From positions 186,001 to 250,000 of the forward strand of contig NZ_QTSZ01000041.1 in assembly GCF_003730295.1 (NCBI RefSeq): DNA of 64,000 nucleotides, written 5' to 3'. Below, piece by piece: positions 39,139 to 48,018 of the stretch. Both the position numbers and the translations under genes were made by a program. The notes under the pieces are model-generated. The model searched no databases and was not told where the DNA came from. It was given only the letters and a program-made list of their open reading frames with translations. The stretch's first letter is position 1, and each line of letters starts with the position of its first letter. This DNA is from Ornithinibacillus gellani (GTDB lineage: Bacteria > Bacillota > Bacilli > Bacillales > Amphibacillaceae).

Positions 39139-39969
39139 TTACTCTTTGACAGAGCCTCCGAGGATACCGGATATGAAGTGCTTCTGAAAGATCAGGAAGA
39201 ATATGAGCACAGGAATGATAGATAAGGTTGTACCGAGCATTAATTGTCCGTAATCAATTCTTGCCAATCCGACCAGGCTGGATAGTGCTACCGGCAAGGT
39301 AAACATGTCTTTTGAATTCAAGGTGATCAACGGCCATAGCAAGCTATTCCATTGTGACATAAAAGAAAAGATGGCGACAGCTGCCAATGCTGGCTTCATC
39401 GTAGGCAATACAATCGAGAAAAAGATTTTAAATTCTCCTGCGCCATCGATACGTGCTGATTCAATAATTGATAGCGGCACAGAGAGCATGTTTTGTCTCA
39501 TGAGAAAAATCGCGAAAGGTGAAGCCAATGTTGGCAATATGATTGCTTGATAGGTATTCAACCAATCCAATGCGACAACAATTTCAAACAAAGGAATCAA
39601 CATCACCTGAAAAGGGATCATTAAGGTACAAAGAATAATGAAAAACATAGCGCTTTTTCCTTTAAATTCAAACTTTGCAAATGCATAGCCTGCCATGGCG
39701 GAAATTAAAACGCTAATGACCGTATAAGTAACAGAAATAAACAGCGTGTTCCACATAATTTTTAAAAAGTCGAGCGACTCATTTAAGGTTTTCGCATTTT
39801 CCAGTAAATGATTTCCCGGCAGGAAGGTAGGTGGAACACTGAATATTTTTCCTGATGGCAGTGTCGATCCGACAGTCATCCAGTAAAACGGTAGAATCGA
39901 TACAATAACGCCAATAGAGAGCACCACATATAAGAAGGTTTTATTTACATATTGATTGTTATGGTTCAT
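39139..39969 (-). CDS. Sugar ABC transporter permease (MalG type)
   Basis: A 276-aa permease with six membrane segments and the EAA loop IESARIDGAGEFKIFFSIVLPTMKP. AGGTGA lies 8 bases before the ATG at 39969, which I prefer over the GTG at 39981 that overlaps the preceding gene. Translationally coupled to its MalF-type partner. Confidence 0.9.
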   Translation of the reverse strand: MNHNNQYVNKTFLYVVLSIGVIVSILPFYWMTVGSTLPSGKIFSVPPTFLPGNHLLENAKTLNESLDFLKIMWNTLFISVTYTVISVLISAMAGYAFAKFEFKGKSAMFFIILCTLMIPFQVMLIPLFEIVVALDWLNTYQAIILPTLASPFAIFLMRQNMLSVPLSIIESARIDGAGEFKIFFSIVLPTMKPALAAVAIFSFMSQWNSLLWPLITLNSKDMFTLPVALSSLVGLARIDYGQLMLGTTLSIIPVLIFFLIFQKHFISGILGGSVKE

Positions 39970-39970
39970 G

Positions 39971-40861
39971 TTATGAATCACCTACCACTTTCATCTGTAC
40001 CCAGGAAATAATCGCGATAATTACTACCAGTACATATGCCAATGCAGAAGCATAGCCAAATTCAAAATATTTAAAGCCGGTTTCATATAAATATAAGGTA
40101 ATCGTCATCGTCGCATTATTTGGCCCACCAGTAGTTAAGATGTACGCTTCATCAAATAATTGCAACGTACCAATCGTTGACATAACGACCGTAAAAATAA
40201 ACACTGGCTTTAGCTGTGGAATCGTAATGAAGAAAAATTGTTTCACCTTTCCTGCACCGTCAATCGAGGCTGCTTCATACAAATCCTTTGGTATCGTCTG
40301 TAAACCAGCTAGAAAAATAACCATATTATAACCGGTCCATCTCCAAGTCATTACAACAATAATGGATACCTTTGCCCAAAACGGGTCATTCAACCAATCG
40401 ATGGGGTCAATGCCTACTAAGGACAATAAATAGTTTGCCACACCATAGTTGCTGTCGAGAATAACCATAAAAATAATCGACGCAGCGACGAGCGCTGTAA
40501 TGGCCGGTAAAAAATAGGCTACCCGGAAAAACCCATGGAATTTAATAAGAGATGAATTCAGACCAACTGCAATTAAAATGGCCAGGCTAAGCATAATCGG
40601 AACCTGTACAATTAATATTTGGAAGGTGTTGACTAAGGATTTATAAAAGATTGGGTCTTTAAATAGCCTGATATAGTTGTCAAAGCCAACAAAGTATTTA
40701 TCTACCCCGCTCATGCCTTGAAAGCTTAAGATAAAGGATGAGATTACTGGATATAGTGTAAATATCACCAGTAAGACGACAGAAGGGGCAAGAAAATAGT
40801 ATGGCGCTGTTTTTGGATTGATAAGCTTGTTATGTTTGATCGTGCTATTGTTCTTTTTCAA
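39971..40861 (-). CDS. Sugar ABC transporter permease (MalF type)
   Basis: A 296-aa permease with six membrane segments and the EAA loop LYEAASIDGAGKVKQFFFITIPQLKP. TTG start at 40861 after AGAGGTGATCGC. The stretch ILTTGGPNNATMTITLYLYETGFKYFEFGYASA is typical of the family. No ATPase is encoded nearby. Confidence 0.9.
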   Translation of the reverse strand: MKKNNSTIKHNKLINPKTAPYYFLAPSVVLLVIFTLYPVISSFILSFQGMSGVDKYFVGFDNYIRLFKDPIFYKSLVNTFQILIVQVPIMLSLAILIAVGLNSSLIKFHGFFRVAYFLPAITALVAASIIFMVILDSNYGVANYLLSLVGIDPIDWLNDPFWAKVSIIVVMTWRWTGYNMVIFLAGLQTIPKDLYEAASIDGAGKVKQFFFITIPQLKPVFIFTVVMSTIGTLQLFDEAYILTTGGPNNATMTITLYLYETGFKYFEFGYASALAYVLVVIIAIISWVQMKVVGDS

Positions 40862-40882
40862 GCGATCACCTCTTCTTGTATA

Positions 40883-40943
40883 AAGCGCAATCGGAAGAAG
40901 AATGTGTAACGTTCTTCTTCCTAGCTATCGACTAATTGCGCTT
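40883..40943 (-). other. Intercistronic hairpin between binding protein and permeases
   Basis: The inner stem GGAAGAAGAA (40893-40902) with TTCTTCTTCC (40912-40921) and the outer stem AAGCGCAAT (40883-40891) with ATTGCGCTT (40935-40943). It occupies the same place as the hairpin at 19.4 kb in the other sugar ABC operon and probably protects the binding-protein message. Confidence 0.65.
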
Positions 40944-40957
40944 CATGTTGTTACCTG

Positions 40958-42244
40958 TTATTTTTTCATTTCATTTTCTAATTGTTTTTTCGCATCGGAT
41001 AGCGCTTGATCGACAGGTTTATCTTCCAATAGAATGGCAGCCTGTGTATTCGACATGATCTTGGAAGCTTTCGCATAATCTTTTGTTAGATTAATCTGTG
41101 GAACGTCATCCACAATGTCGGCGAAGTTTTTAAAGACTGGTTTGTTATTGAAATACGCACTTTCCTGCGTGAGAATTTCTGAATCATAGGTGCTCTTCAA
41201 GGATGGGAATAGACCATACTTTTCAAAGCCTAATAGCTGGGTATCATCATCGGTTGTAAAGAATTCTGTGAAGGCATATGCTGCGTTTTTATTATCTGTG
41301 TAAGACGGAATCAATAAGGATGATCCACCTACGTTTGCATAGCGATTTCCACCTTCTTCAAATGCTGGCAGGTAGAACATATCCCATTTCCCTTCCAGGT
41401 CAGGCGCTTGGTCCATAATCGTTCCGGTATACCACACACCGTATGGCACAGTTGCTACATCTCCGTTTACAGTAGCTGTGACAATGCCATCCCAGCCGCT
41501 ATTATTCAAAATAATGTCGTTCTCGTGGAACTTCTTAATCATTTCCATCGATCTTTTTGCTTCATCTGTTTCAAATGCAAACTCTCCATCTTCGTCAAAA
41601 TAGGATAACCCTTGCTGCTGCATCATCATTTGGAAGACACCATCATAATTAGAAATATCAATAGGCAGCATTTTTGTGCCTGTCTTTTCCTTCACCTGAA
41701 TACCTGCCTCCAGGAAGTCATCCCATGTTTCAATATCGTCTGCTGATACGCCTGCTTCTTCAAAGATATCTACACGATAAAACATACCTGCTGGCCCAAT
41801 ATCCCAAGGAGCTGCAACCATCTTGCCATCCTGGACGACGTTTTGGATTTTGGCATCGTTGAACAGGTCATCATGCTTGTCATAGCCCATTTCAGAAAGA
41901 TCTAAGAAGCCTTCCGGAAACTGACTAACATAACCAGGGATTCGTTCATCCTCCATCAATACAACGTCTGGTAGTCCAGAGCCTCTTGATACAAGACCAA
42001 CTGTCAGCTTTTCATATAGGTCACCACTACCGAATTCCTCTACAGTCACTTTGACATCCGGATATTTCTCATTAAATTTCTCGACCGATTCCTTGAAGGT
42101 GGCCGCTGCTACATCCCAGCCCCAAACAGTGATTTCGCCTGCAATTTCATCCGAATCTAGATCCGCGCCACCACCGCTCGACTTATTGGAACAACCAGCC
42201 AAAACAATCCCCAATATAAATACCAACATCAACATTCGCTTCAT
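40958..42244 (-). CDS. Extracellular sugar-binding lipoprotein of ABC transporter
   Basis: A 428-aa family 1 binding protein. The short signal peptide ends in the lipobox VLAGC (Cys18), followed by a Ser/Gly linker. EITVWGWDVAAATFKESVEKFNEKYPDVKVTVEEF opens the mature domain and GGSSLLIPSYTDNKNAAYAFTEFF is the usual late motif. It starts only 39 bp after the GcvPB-like gene with no terminator between, so it may be cotranscribed with the SDR-GcvPA-GcvPB genes upstream. The sugar is unknown; beta-galactosides are suggested by lacZ downstream. Confidence 0.88.
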   Translation of the reverse strand: MKRMLMLVFILGIVLAGCSNKSSGGGADLDSDEIAGEITVWGWDVAAATFKESVEKFNEKYPDVKVTVEEFGSGDLYEKLTVGLVSRGSGLPDVVLMEDERIPGYVSQFPEGFLDLSEMGYDKHDDLFNDAKIQNVVQDGKMVAAPWDIGPAGMFYRVDIFEEAGVSADDIETWDDFLEAGIQVKEKTGTKMLPIDISNYDGVFQMMMQQQGLSYFDEDGEFAFETDEAKRSMEMIKKFHENDIILNNSGWDGIVTATVNGDVATVPYGVWYTGTIMDQAPDLEGKWDMFYLPAFEEGGNRYANVGGSSLLIPSYTDNKNAAYAFTEFFTTDDDTQLLGFEKYGLFPSLKSTYDSEILTQESAYFNNKPVFKNFADIVDDVPQINLTKDYAKASKIMSNTQAAILLEDKPVDQALSDAKKQLENEMKK

Positions 42245-42283
42245 GCTATTCCCTCCTCGTGGAATATTACTTATTTGGTTTTA

Positions 42284-43849
42284 TTAATTGCTCGCTTTTG
42301 TTTTTTTCAAATATGCACGCCATGTGACGGCCCATTTATTAGGATCCTCGAACGGACTTTGATCCACTACTGCATGAATGGAACTGTTGTATGGTGCGCT
42401 TTTCACTTTTTCCGGGTCGGTATATGCTTCATTTGCAATATGCGTCAAGGAAGCAATGTACTCATCCAAATCTGTTTTGGAGTAGGATTCCGTTGGTTCC
42501 AATGTAAATGGCTGCGGAACGACGAACGGATGATGACTTGTCCAATATTGATGCCCGAAATCAGCCATTCTTCGGGAAATATCCTCTGTCGTCACCCCGG
42601 TATCCTGATAAAGCTTTTCCCAGCTGTAACGAACTTGCTCCAGTCTCTTCCCTTTGATATAAGGTGCACCCGCTCCTTTAATTTTTAAAATTTCATGATA
42701 TAAATAGTTATTATTCAGTACGGCGGTTTCCGCGACCTGCTTCAAGCCTTTCGCACCGAGGGCACGAATCCAGGCATAAGCCCTTAAAATATTTTGCGGT
42801 ACACCATGATAGGAACGAACCTTGCCAATGCTATGCTCAAGGTCATCATTCAGTGTGTACGTGTCACCATCTTTTTCAACAATTGGCCCTGGCAAGAACG
42901 GTTTCAATTGATCCGTCACGCCCAGTGCTCCCGCAGCCGGACCTCCACAGGCATGCGGCGTTGAGAATGTTTTATGAAGGTTGAAGAAGCACATATCAAA
43001 GCCAGCTTCCTTCGCCCGCGTAATACCTAGTAAACCGTTCGCATTCGCCTGATCGTAATAACAAATTCCGCCTGCGTCATGGACAATTTTAGTAAATTCC
43101 TTTATTTTTGCGTTATAAATACCCGTATCTTCCGGATTGGCTACGACAAATCCGGCCGTTCGTTCCGATACAGCAGCCTTTAGCTTGTCGATATCCGGAA
43201 AACCATCCTCATCCGGATACAAGGTAATGATTTTATAGCCTTTTACTGCCGCAGTAGCAGCCTGTGATGGATGGGAGAAGATGGTCGTAATAATTTCATC
43301 GCGCTGATCCGCTTCACCATTTGCTTCATGATAAGCTCTTACAATCGAAGCCATCGCAAAGAGCGATTGTGTTCCTGAACCAGGCTGGAAGGAAAAATAG
43401 TCCATTCCGGAAATTTCCCGCATATATAAATCCAAATTGTGAATGACTTCCAGCATTCCCTGCACGGTTGCATCATCCTGTTTTGGGTGGAGTGCTGTCA
43501 CTTTCGGAGAAGCAGCATACACTTCATTTATTTTCGGTGAATATTTCATCGTGCAGGTACCTTGTCCAATTTCCACATTGAAGGCCGCACCTAATGTTTC
43601 CTGTGATAAGCGTAAATAATGACGCAGCACCCGATTTTGAGATATTTCAGGCAGCTTCGGATCTGCTTTACGCTGCAATGCTTCTGGCAATACCGACACA
43701 CCATCTCCGACCGATTCCGTGATATCTTGTTCGGCATGAGGAGGAATGACGCCGCGTTCCCCTTCCTGATGAAGTTCAAAGATGATCGGCTCATCCCATT
43801 TTGCCTGGTGGAAATTCCGTACCTTCTGGTTTCTAATTATCCCTTTCAC
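42284..43849 (-). CDS. gcvPB: Glycine dehydrogenase (decarboxylating) subunit 2-like protein
   Basis: A 521-aa PLP enzyme homologous to GcvPB, the subunit of split P-protein that carries the cofactor. The PLP Lys lies in CFFNLHKTFSTPHACGGPAAGALG; FQPGSGTQSLFAMA and YYDQANANGLLGI are further active-site stretches. The canonical P-protein decarboxylates glycine and passes the aminomethyl group to lipoyl-GcvH. Here no gcvT, gcvH or glycine riboswitch is adjacent and an SDR is linked instead, so this may be a second paralogue with another substrate. It lies 26 bp after its partner. Confidence 0.82.
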   Translation of the reverse strand: MKGIIRNQKVRNFHQAKWDEPIIFELHQEGERGVIPPHAEQDITESVGDGVSVLPEALQRKADPKLPEISQNRVLRHYLRLSQETLGAAFNVEIGQGTCTMKYSPKINEVYAASPKVTALHPKQDDATVQGMLEVIHNLDLYMREISGMDYFSFQPGSGTQSLFAMASIVRAYHEANGEADQRDEIITTIFSHPSQAATAAVKGYKIITLYPDEDGFPDIDKLKAAVSERTAGFVVANPEDTGIYNAKIKEFTKIVHDAGGICYYDQANANGLLGITRAKEAGFDMCFFNLHKTFSTPHACGGPAAGALGVTDQLKPFLPGPIVEKDGDTYTLNDDLEHSIGKVRSYHGVPQNILRAYAWIRALGAKGLKQVAETAVLNNNYLYHEILKIKGAGAPYIKGKRLEQVRYSWEKLYQDTGVTTEDISRRMADFGHQYWTSHHPFVVPQPFTLEPTESYSKTDLDEYIASLTHIANEAYTDPEKVKSAPYNSSIHAVVDQSPFEDPNKWAVTWRAYLKKTKASN

Positions 43850-43875
43850 TTTGCTCCCTCATTTCTGTTTGTTAT

Positions 43876-45267
43876 TTATAACGATTGAAGCGCCTCAACC
43901 AGTTGATCAATATCCGCCTTGGAATGAACCTCTGTTACACAATAAAGCGCAGCCTGACCAAGCTCCGGGAACTCCTCCGATAAATCAATCCCTCCGAAAA
44001 TACCTTTTTCCCGCAGTTTCTCGTTAACCTCTTTCACCGTCTTGCCCGTGCCATTAAAATCAACCACAAATTCCTTAAAGTTAATCCCCTTAAAATGAGA
44101 AGCAGTGATGCCTTCGATTTTGTCCAATTGCTGCACCGCATACTGAGACTTCTGCATAATCGTCGTGCCAAGCTCCTTCATTCCATTCGGACCCATTAAT
44201 GCCAAATATACACCTGCCGTAATCGCCCACATCGATGTCTGTGTACCAACCGATTCCTTGCCTTTCTCCCTTTGTGCCATCGACGTTCTTTCATACAACA
44301 CATCGCCAAACCCATATTCGCCTTCTACACTTGTCGGTGCCACACCAAATAGTCGGGAAGGAAATTCTTCCACAAACTTCACTTCATCTCTTGTCGCGAT
44401 AAAACCGGAAAGACCGCCACCATAATTCATATGAATACCAAGTGGCTGCAGCTCGCCGCAAACGATATCTGCCCCATAACGACTTGGCGGCTCCATGATG
44501 CCGAGGGAGCTCGGGTCCACCCCAACAATCGTAATCGCAGCATGTTGTTTCGCCAGCTCATTTATTTCCTTACAGGCAGTTTCAATGAAGCCGAGATAGC
44601 TCGGATTTTCAAAATAAACCGCCGCAACGTCCGCAGATAGCTTGCGCTGTAAATCAGCTAAATCCATTTTCCCTGTCGCTTCATCATAATCAACGAAAGT
44701 AAGCTGAATATCCGGCGAGCAATAGTTTTTTATAATTTTTAATCGATCTGGCGAGATGGTTTTCGGTACCAATGCCTCCTTGCGACCGGTAATTCTCGAA
44801 GCCATTCGAATCGAGGTTGCTGCTGCCTGTGCCCAGTCAAAGGTCGGTACATTGACCACATCCATATCGACTAATTCAGCAACCAAGCTTTGATACTCAA
44901 ACAACACTTGAAATCTGCCATGATCCTCATATTCATCACCCGCATATGCCGTGAGAAACTCCGCTCTGGAATTCACTTCATCACAGACAGCCGGTACAAA
45001 ATGCTCCCAGCAACCCCCGCCCAGAAAGCTAATCACATCCTTTGTGCTCGTATTCTTATTCAAGGTCCTTTCCAGGTGTTTGCTTAAGTCGAATTCAGCT
45101 AAAGCTTCCGGGATAGCCATTTCTTTTTTGTAAATGAGTTCATCCGGAATTGCAGAAAATAGTTCTTCCACGCTTTCCGCTCCGATTTGTTTCAACATCG
45201 CATCACGAACTTCCGGTACCGTATTCGGAATATAGGGATGCGCAGAATCTACTTTTGAATTTGTCAT
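43876..45267 (-). CDS. gcvPA: Glycine dehydrogenase (decarboxylating) subunit 1-like protein
   Basis: A 463-aa homologue of GcvPA. It opens HPYIPNTVPEVRDAMLKQIGAESVEELFSAIPDEL and has ISFLGGGCWEHFVPAV (usually GAGxYxHxxP in GcvPA, so the active-site face differs) and GELQPLGIHMNYGGGLSGFIA. Length is normal. AAAGGAGCG precedes the ATG. It sits between the SDR and GcvPB-like genes in a tight operon. The altered GGGCWEHF motif, from general memory of the family, hints at a divergent substrate. Confidence 0.82.
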   Translation of the reverse strand: MTNSKVDSAHPYIPNTVPEVRDAMLKQIGAESVEELFSAIPDELIYKKEMAIPEALAEFDLSKHLERTLNKNTSTKDVISFLGGGCWEHFVPAVCDEVNSRAEFLTAYAGDEYEDHGRFQVLFEYQSLVAELVDMDVVNVPTFDWAQAAATSIRMASRITGRKEALVPKTISPDRLKIIKNYCSPDIQLTFVDYDEATGKMDLADLQRKLSADVAAVYFENPSYLGFIETACKEINELAKQHAAITIVGVDPSSLGIMEPPSRYGADIVCGELQPLGIHMNYGGGLSGFIATRDEVKFVEEFPSRLFGVAPTSVEGEYGFGDVLYERTSMAQREKGKESVGTQTSMWAITAGVYLALMGPNGMKELGTTIMQKSQYAVQQLDKIEGITASHFKGINFKEFVVDFNGTGKTVKEVNEKLREKGIFGGIDLSEEFPELGQAALYCVTEVHSKADIDQLVEALQSL

Positions 45268-45301
45268 GTGATCGCTCCTTTATCATCAAACATGTCCGTA
45301 T

Positions 45302-46081
45302 TTATGCCAGTCCTCCACCATCAACAACAAGTGTGGTCCCCGATACCCAAGCAGACAATCCACTTGCAAGGAATAAAACCCCGTTCGCGATATCAGCAGG
45401 TGTGCCAATTCTCCGGAGTGGCCGATCCGCCCCTGAAGCGATAAGAAACGCCTTTTCATCCAGCTTCAGTTGCTCCGCTTCCCCTCTCAGCAATGGGGTA
45501 TCTGTATCCCCCGGACAAATACAGTTGACCCGAATATTATCCTTGCCATGATCAATCGCCATCGCCTTCGTAATATTCACAACACCAGCCTTCGCCGCAC
45601 AATAAGAAACCGCATTATCTCCTCCCTTGAGCCCCCAGCCCGAACCCGTATTTATAATGCTGCCACCACCATTACGAGCCATTAGCGGAATAGCATACTT
45701 GGAAAGCAAGAACACACTCTTCAAGGAAACATCCAGAACCAAATCCCAATCTGCCTCACTATGGTCCACAGCGTTTTGCCTGCGAATGACCCCCGCGTTA
45801 TTAAATAAAATATCAACCCTTTCGTAAGCGCTTTCAATTTCATCCATAACAGATTTGCAGTTATCTATTGAGGTTACATCACAAGTCATAAATACAGCCT
45901 TCCCACCATTTGCCTTGATGTCTTCTGCCTCCCTAGGACCCGCCGCTGCATTAATATCCAGCATGATTACCTGACAACCAGCAGAAGCCAATAGCTTCGA
46001 CGTAGCCAAACCAATTCCTGAAGCCGCTCCAGTCACGACAGCAACCTTATCTTCCAAACCGATCAATTCCTCATAGTTCAT
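45302..46081 (-). CDS. SDR family oxidoreductase in operon with GcvP-like pair
   Basis: A 259-aa classical SDR. TGAASGIGLATSKLL is the cofactor motif, NNAGV and SGWGLKGGDNAVSYCAAKAG carry the structural Asn and the Ser-Tyr-Lys active site, and CPGDTDTPLLRGEA follows. The Asp after the second strand (MLDIN) suggests NAD preference. It is the first gene behind a strong promoter and 34 bp before the GcvPA-like gene, so it probably oxidises or reduces a metabolite of the same unknown pathway. Confidence 0.87.
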   Translation of the reverse strand: MNYEELIGLEDKVAVVTGAASGIGLATSKLLASAGCQVIMLDINAAAGPREAEDIKANGGKAVFMTCDVTSIDNCKSVMDEIESAYERVDILFNNAGVIRRQNAVDHSEADWDLVLDVSLKSVFLLSKYAIPLMARNGGGSIINTGSGWGLKGGDNAVSYCAAKAGVVNITKAMAIDHGKDNIRVNCICPGDTDTPLLRGEAEQLKLDEKAFLIASGADRPLRRIGTPADIANGVLFLASGLSAWVSGTTLVVDGGGLA

Positions 46082-46115
46082 ATCAAAGTTCCCTCCCTTG
46101 TTATAAATATTTTGA

Positions 46116-46172
46116 ATTAATTAAATTAATAAATTTTAAAGTTATATTATCATGACGGTGTGGAGGTGTCAA
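46116..46172 (-). promoter_or_regulatory. Sigma-A promoter and AT-rich palindrome before the SDR-GcvP-ABC run
   Basis: On the minus strand TTGACA (46172-46167), 17 bp, TAATAT (46149-46144). Some 14 bp downstream of the -10 is the perfect palindrome ATTAATTAAATTAAT (46116-46130), well placed as a repressor operator. Confidence 0.8.
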
Positions 46173-46203
46173 TATAAATTTAGTAAATATTTTGGATTGG
46201 TAA

Positions 46204-46377
46204 ATGGAAGAGGGTTGTTTTGTGTCGATAGGGTTAAGCGTTGTTATTTCAATGGTTGCATTAATATTAAGGAAAAAGTCCAGTGGTGTGGTTGATGGTT
46301 GGTTATGTGGATTTCTGGTGATTTATAGCAGTTTATTTAGTGAACTTATGTTCAGTTTTACTGAAATTCGATGTTGA
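46204..46377 (+). CDS. Possible small membrane protein, 57 aa
   Basis: An ATG frame with one hydrophobic segment (SIGLSVVISMVALIL) and a second, weaker one. A GTG at 46222 with AAGAGGG upstream is an alternative start. There is no homology I recognise and it may be chance. The rest of the 46082-46516 gap holds the minus-strand promoter and, near 46480, a TATAAT that may serve the AraC gene. Confidence 0.25.
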   Translation: MEEGCFVSIGLSVVISMVALILRKKSSGVVDGWLCGFLVIYSSLFSELMFSFTEIRC

Positions 46378-46516
46378 TTGGATTGGGGGTGTTTGTTGTT
46401 GGGAATCTGTTTTTCTTTGATACATTACCTTCACAGTGGTTAGTAATATAAATACAATCAACTTTTTTGATTATTGTGTATAATGGGGGAAGTAATCTAT
46501 TTTTGGAGTTGTTATT

Positions 46517-47380
46517 ATGACAATAAAAGAATCTACCAACTTCATATTGCATGCAAAAAGTGAACAGTTTTACTGGGAAGGAAATGGTCAGCTGTCCATT
46601 AAAACTTTCTTTAATGGTAAAGCCCATTACAGAACAAACAAAGGCTTTTTTGCTGTTGAAGAGGGTAGATACCTACTTCTCAATGAAGGTGAATATACAA
46701 TTTCAATTGATGAGCCTAACGTTGTAGAATCCTTTTGTATATTCTTCAAAAAGGGTTTTGCAGAAGAAGTTTTTCGTTCCCTAACAGATACAAATAATCA
46801 ACTTCTAAGCGATCCGCTTAAAGATATTAGTTCAATTGGTTTTTTTGAAAAAACCTACCATAAAAACAATATGCTATCTTCTCAACTGGATAATTTCAGG
46901 CATTCCCTCAATAGCCTTGATACGAATTCGATTGGTTATGAGGAACACTTTCACATGATAATGCATTTTATTTTAAATGAACACGTAAATACATATAAAG
47001 AAATGGAAAGCCTATAAGCCATTAAACATTCCACACGTGAAGAATTATTTAGAAGGGTAAGCATTGCACATGATTATATTCCATCATATTTTGATAAACC
47101 CATCAAACTAGATGAAATTGCAAAGGTTGCTTGTTTATCACCCAACCATTTATTAAGGACTTACTATCAAATATACGGTAGAACTCCTCATCGGCATATT
47201 TCAGAGTTTAGAATACAGAAATCAAAGCAACTATTATCAAATACAGATAAAAACATGACTGATATAGCCTTTATCCTTGGATATCATAACCCGGTATCCT
47301 TTAGTAAAATGTTTAAACAACATGTTGGTATAGCTCCAACAGAATATCAAAAAAAGGTGATTTTGGATAAGAAATATTAG
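46517..47380 (+). pseudogene. AraC family regulator interrupted by an in-frame stop
   Basis: Codons 1-166 encode a cupin-like sensing domain. A TAA at 47015-47017 interrupts the frame, which then continues without another stop to 47380 (288 codons in all) and encodes a full AraC helix-turn-helix pair: KPIKLDEIAKVACLSPNHLLRTYYQIYGRTPHRHI, then MTDIAFILGYHNPVSFSKMFKQHVGIAPTEYQ. There is no frameshift, so one base change would restore a ~287-aa AraC protein. As written, the sensor is made without the DNA-binding domain. Readthrough or a sequencing error are alternatives. Confidence 0.88.
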
Positions 47381-47433
47381 AGAAGATTATTTATGCTTAT
47401 ATTGAATAGATATTTGAAAGGAGAACGGTTATT

Positions 47434-47811
47434 ATGGAAACGGCAATGATCCAAAAGGTTGGACAGATTGGTATACCTGTTAAAGACCTAAGTCGAGCAT
47501 TAGAATTTTATAAAGAAAAACTGGGTCTGTCTCTTTTATTTGAAACGGATAGCATGGCATTCTTTGAATGTAGTGGGTTACGTCTTATGTTATCACTGTC
47601 TGAAAAGAATGAATTCGCCCATTCAAGTTCGGTTATTTATTTTCAAGTCACTAACATTAAAGAAACTTATGAGCGCTTAGTAGATAAAAAAGTAATCTTT
47701 ATCGACCAACCACATGTAGTAGCGAAATTGGGACAAACGGAAACATGGATGGTATTTTTTAAAGATACAGAAGATAATACGCATGCATTGATGAGTGAAG
47801 TACAGGTATAA
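47434..47811 (+). CDS. VOC family protein (glyoxalase/bleomycin-resistance fold)
   Basis: A 125-aa protein with the paired beta-alpha-beta-beta-beta modules of the VOC fold: VGQIGIPVKDLSRALEFYKEKLGLSLLFET in the first and VIYFQVTNIKETYERLVDKKVIF in the second. It may act in detoxification or as a dioxygenase/isomerase; the function is not specific. AAAGGAGAACGG precedes the ATG. It lies 53 bp after the broken AraC gene, which may once have controlled it. Confidence 0.85.
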   Translation: METAMIQKVGQIGIPVKDLSRALEFYKEKLGLSLLFETDSMAFFECSGLRLMLSLSEKNEFAHSSSVIYFQVTNIKETYERLVDKKVIFIDQPHVVAKLGQTETWMVFFKDTEDNTHALMSEVQV

Positions 47812-47821
47812 AATGTAAATA

Positions 47822-47865
47822 GGAGACCGTCTAGAATGTATGGACGGTCTCCCGATTTATTTTTG
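47822..47865 (+). terminator. Terminator after the VOC gene
   Basis: GGAGACCGTC (47822-47831) pairs perfectly with GACGGTCTCC (47843-47852), followed by TTTATTTTTG. Confidence 0.88.
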
Positions 47866-47919
47866 CCTATTAATTATTTCTTTACCTGGAATTACTTCTG
47901 CTTTTACCACTATTTATGG

Positions 47920-47937
47920 TACGGTTCACCGTACCGG
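47920..47937. promoter_or_regulatory. Orphan palindrome with no adjacent regulator
   Basis: GGTACGGTTCACCGTACC has perfect 8-bp arms around TC and looks like a TetR-type operator. It lies between two convergent genes, followed by an AGGGAGTG ribosome-binding-like stretch that leads to no gene. It may be the remains of a lost regulator gene at the island edge. Confidence 0.4.
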
Positions 47938-47966
47938 TTTGTAGGGTAAAAAGGGAGTGAATCTTT

Positions 47967-48008
47967 TTTTAAAAATACAAGGGTGGCAGTCTAAATGACC
48001 GCTACCCT
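47967..48008 (-). terminator. Terminator of the SIR2 gene
   Basis: GACCGCTACCCT (47997-48008) pairs with AGGGTGGCAGTC (47980-47991) with one mismatch and one wobble; TTGTATTTTT follows on the minus strand. Confidence 0.75.
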
Positions 48009-48018
48009 ATAATTAGTA

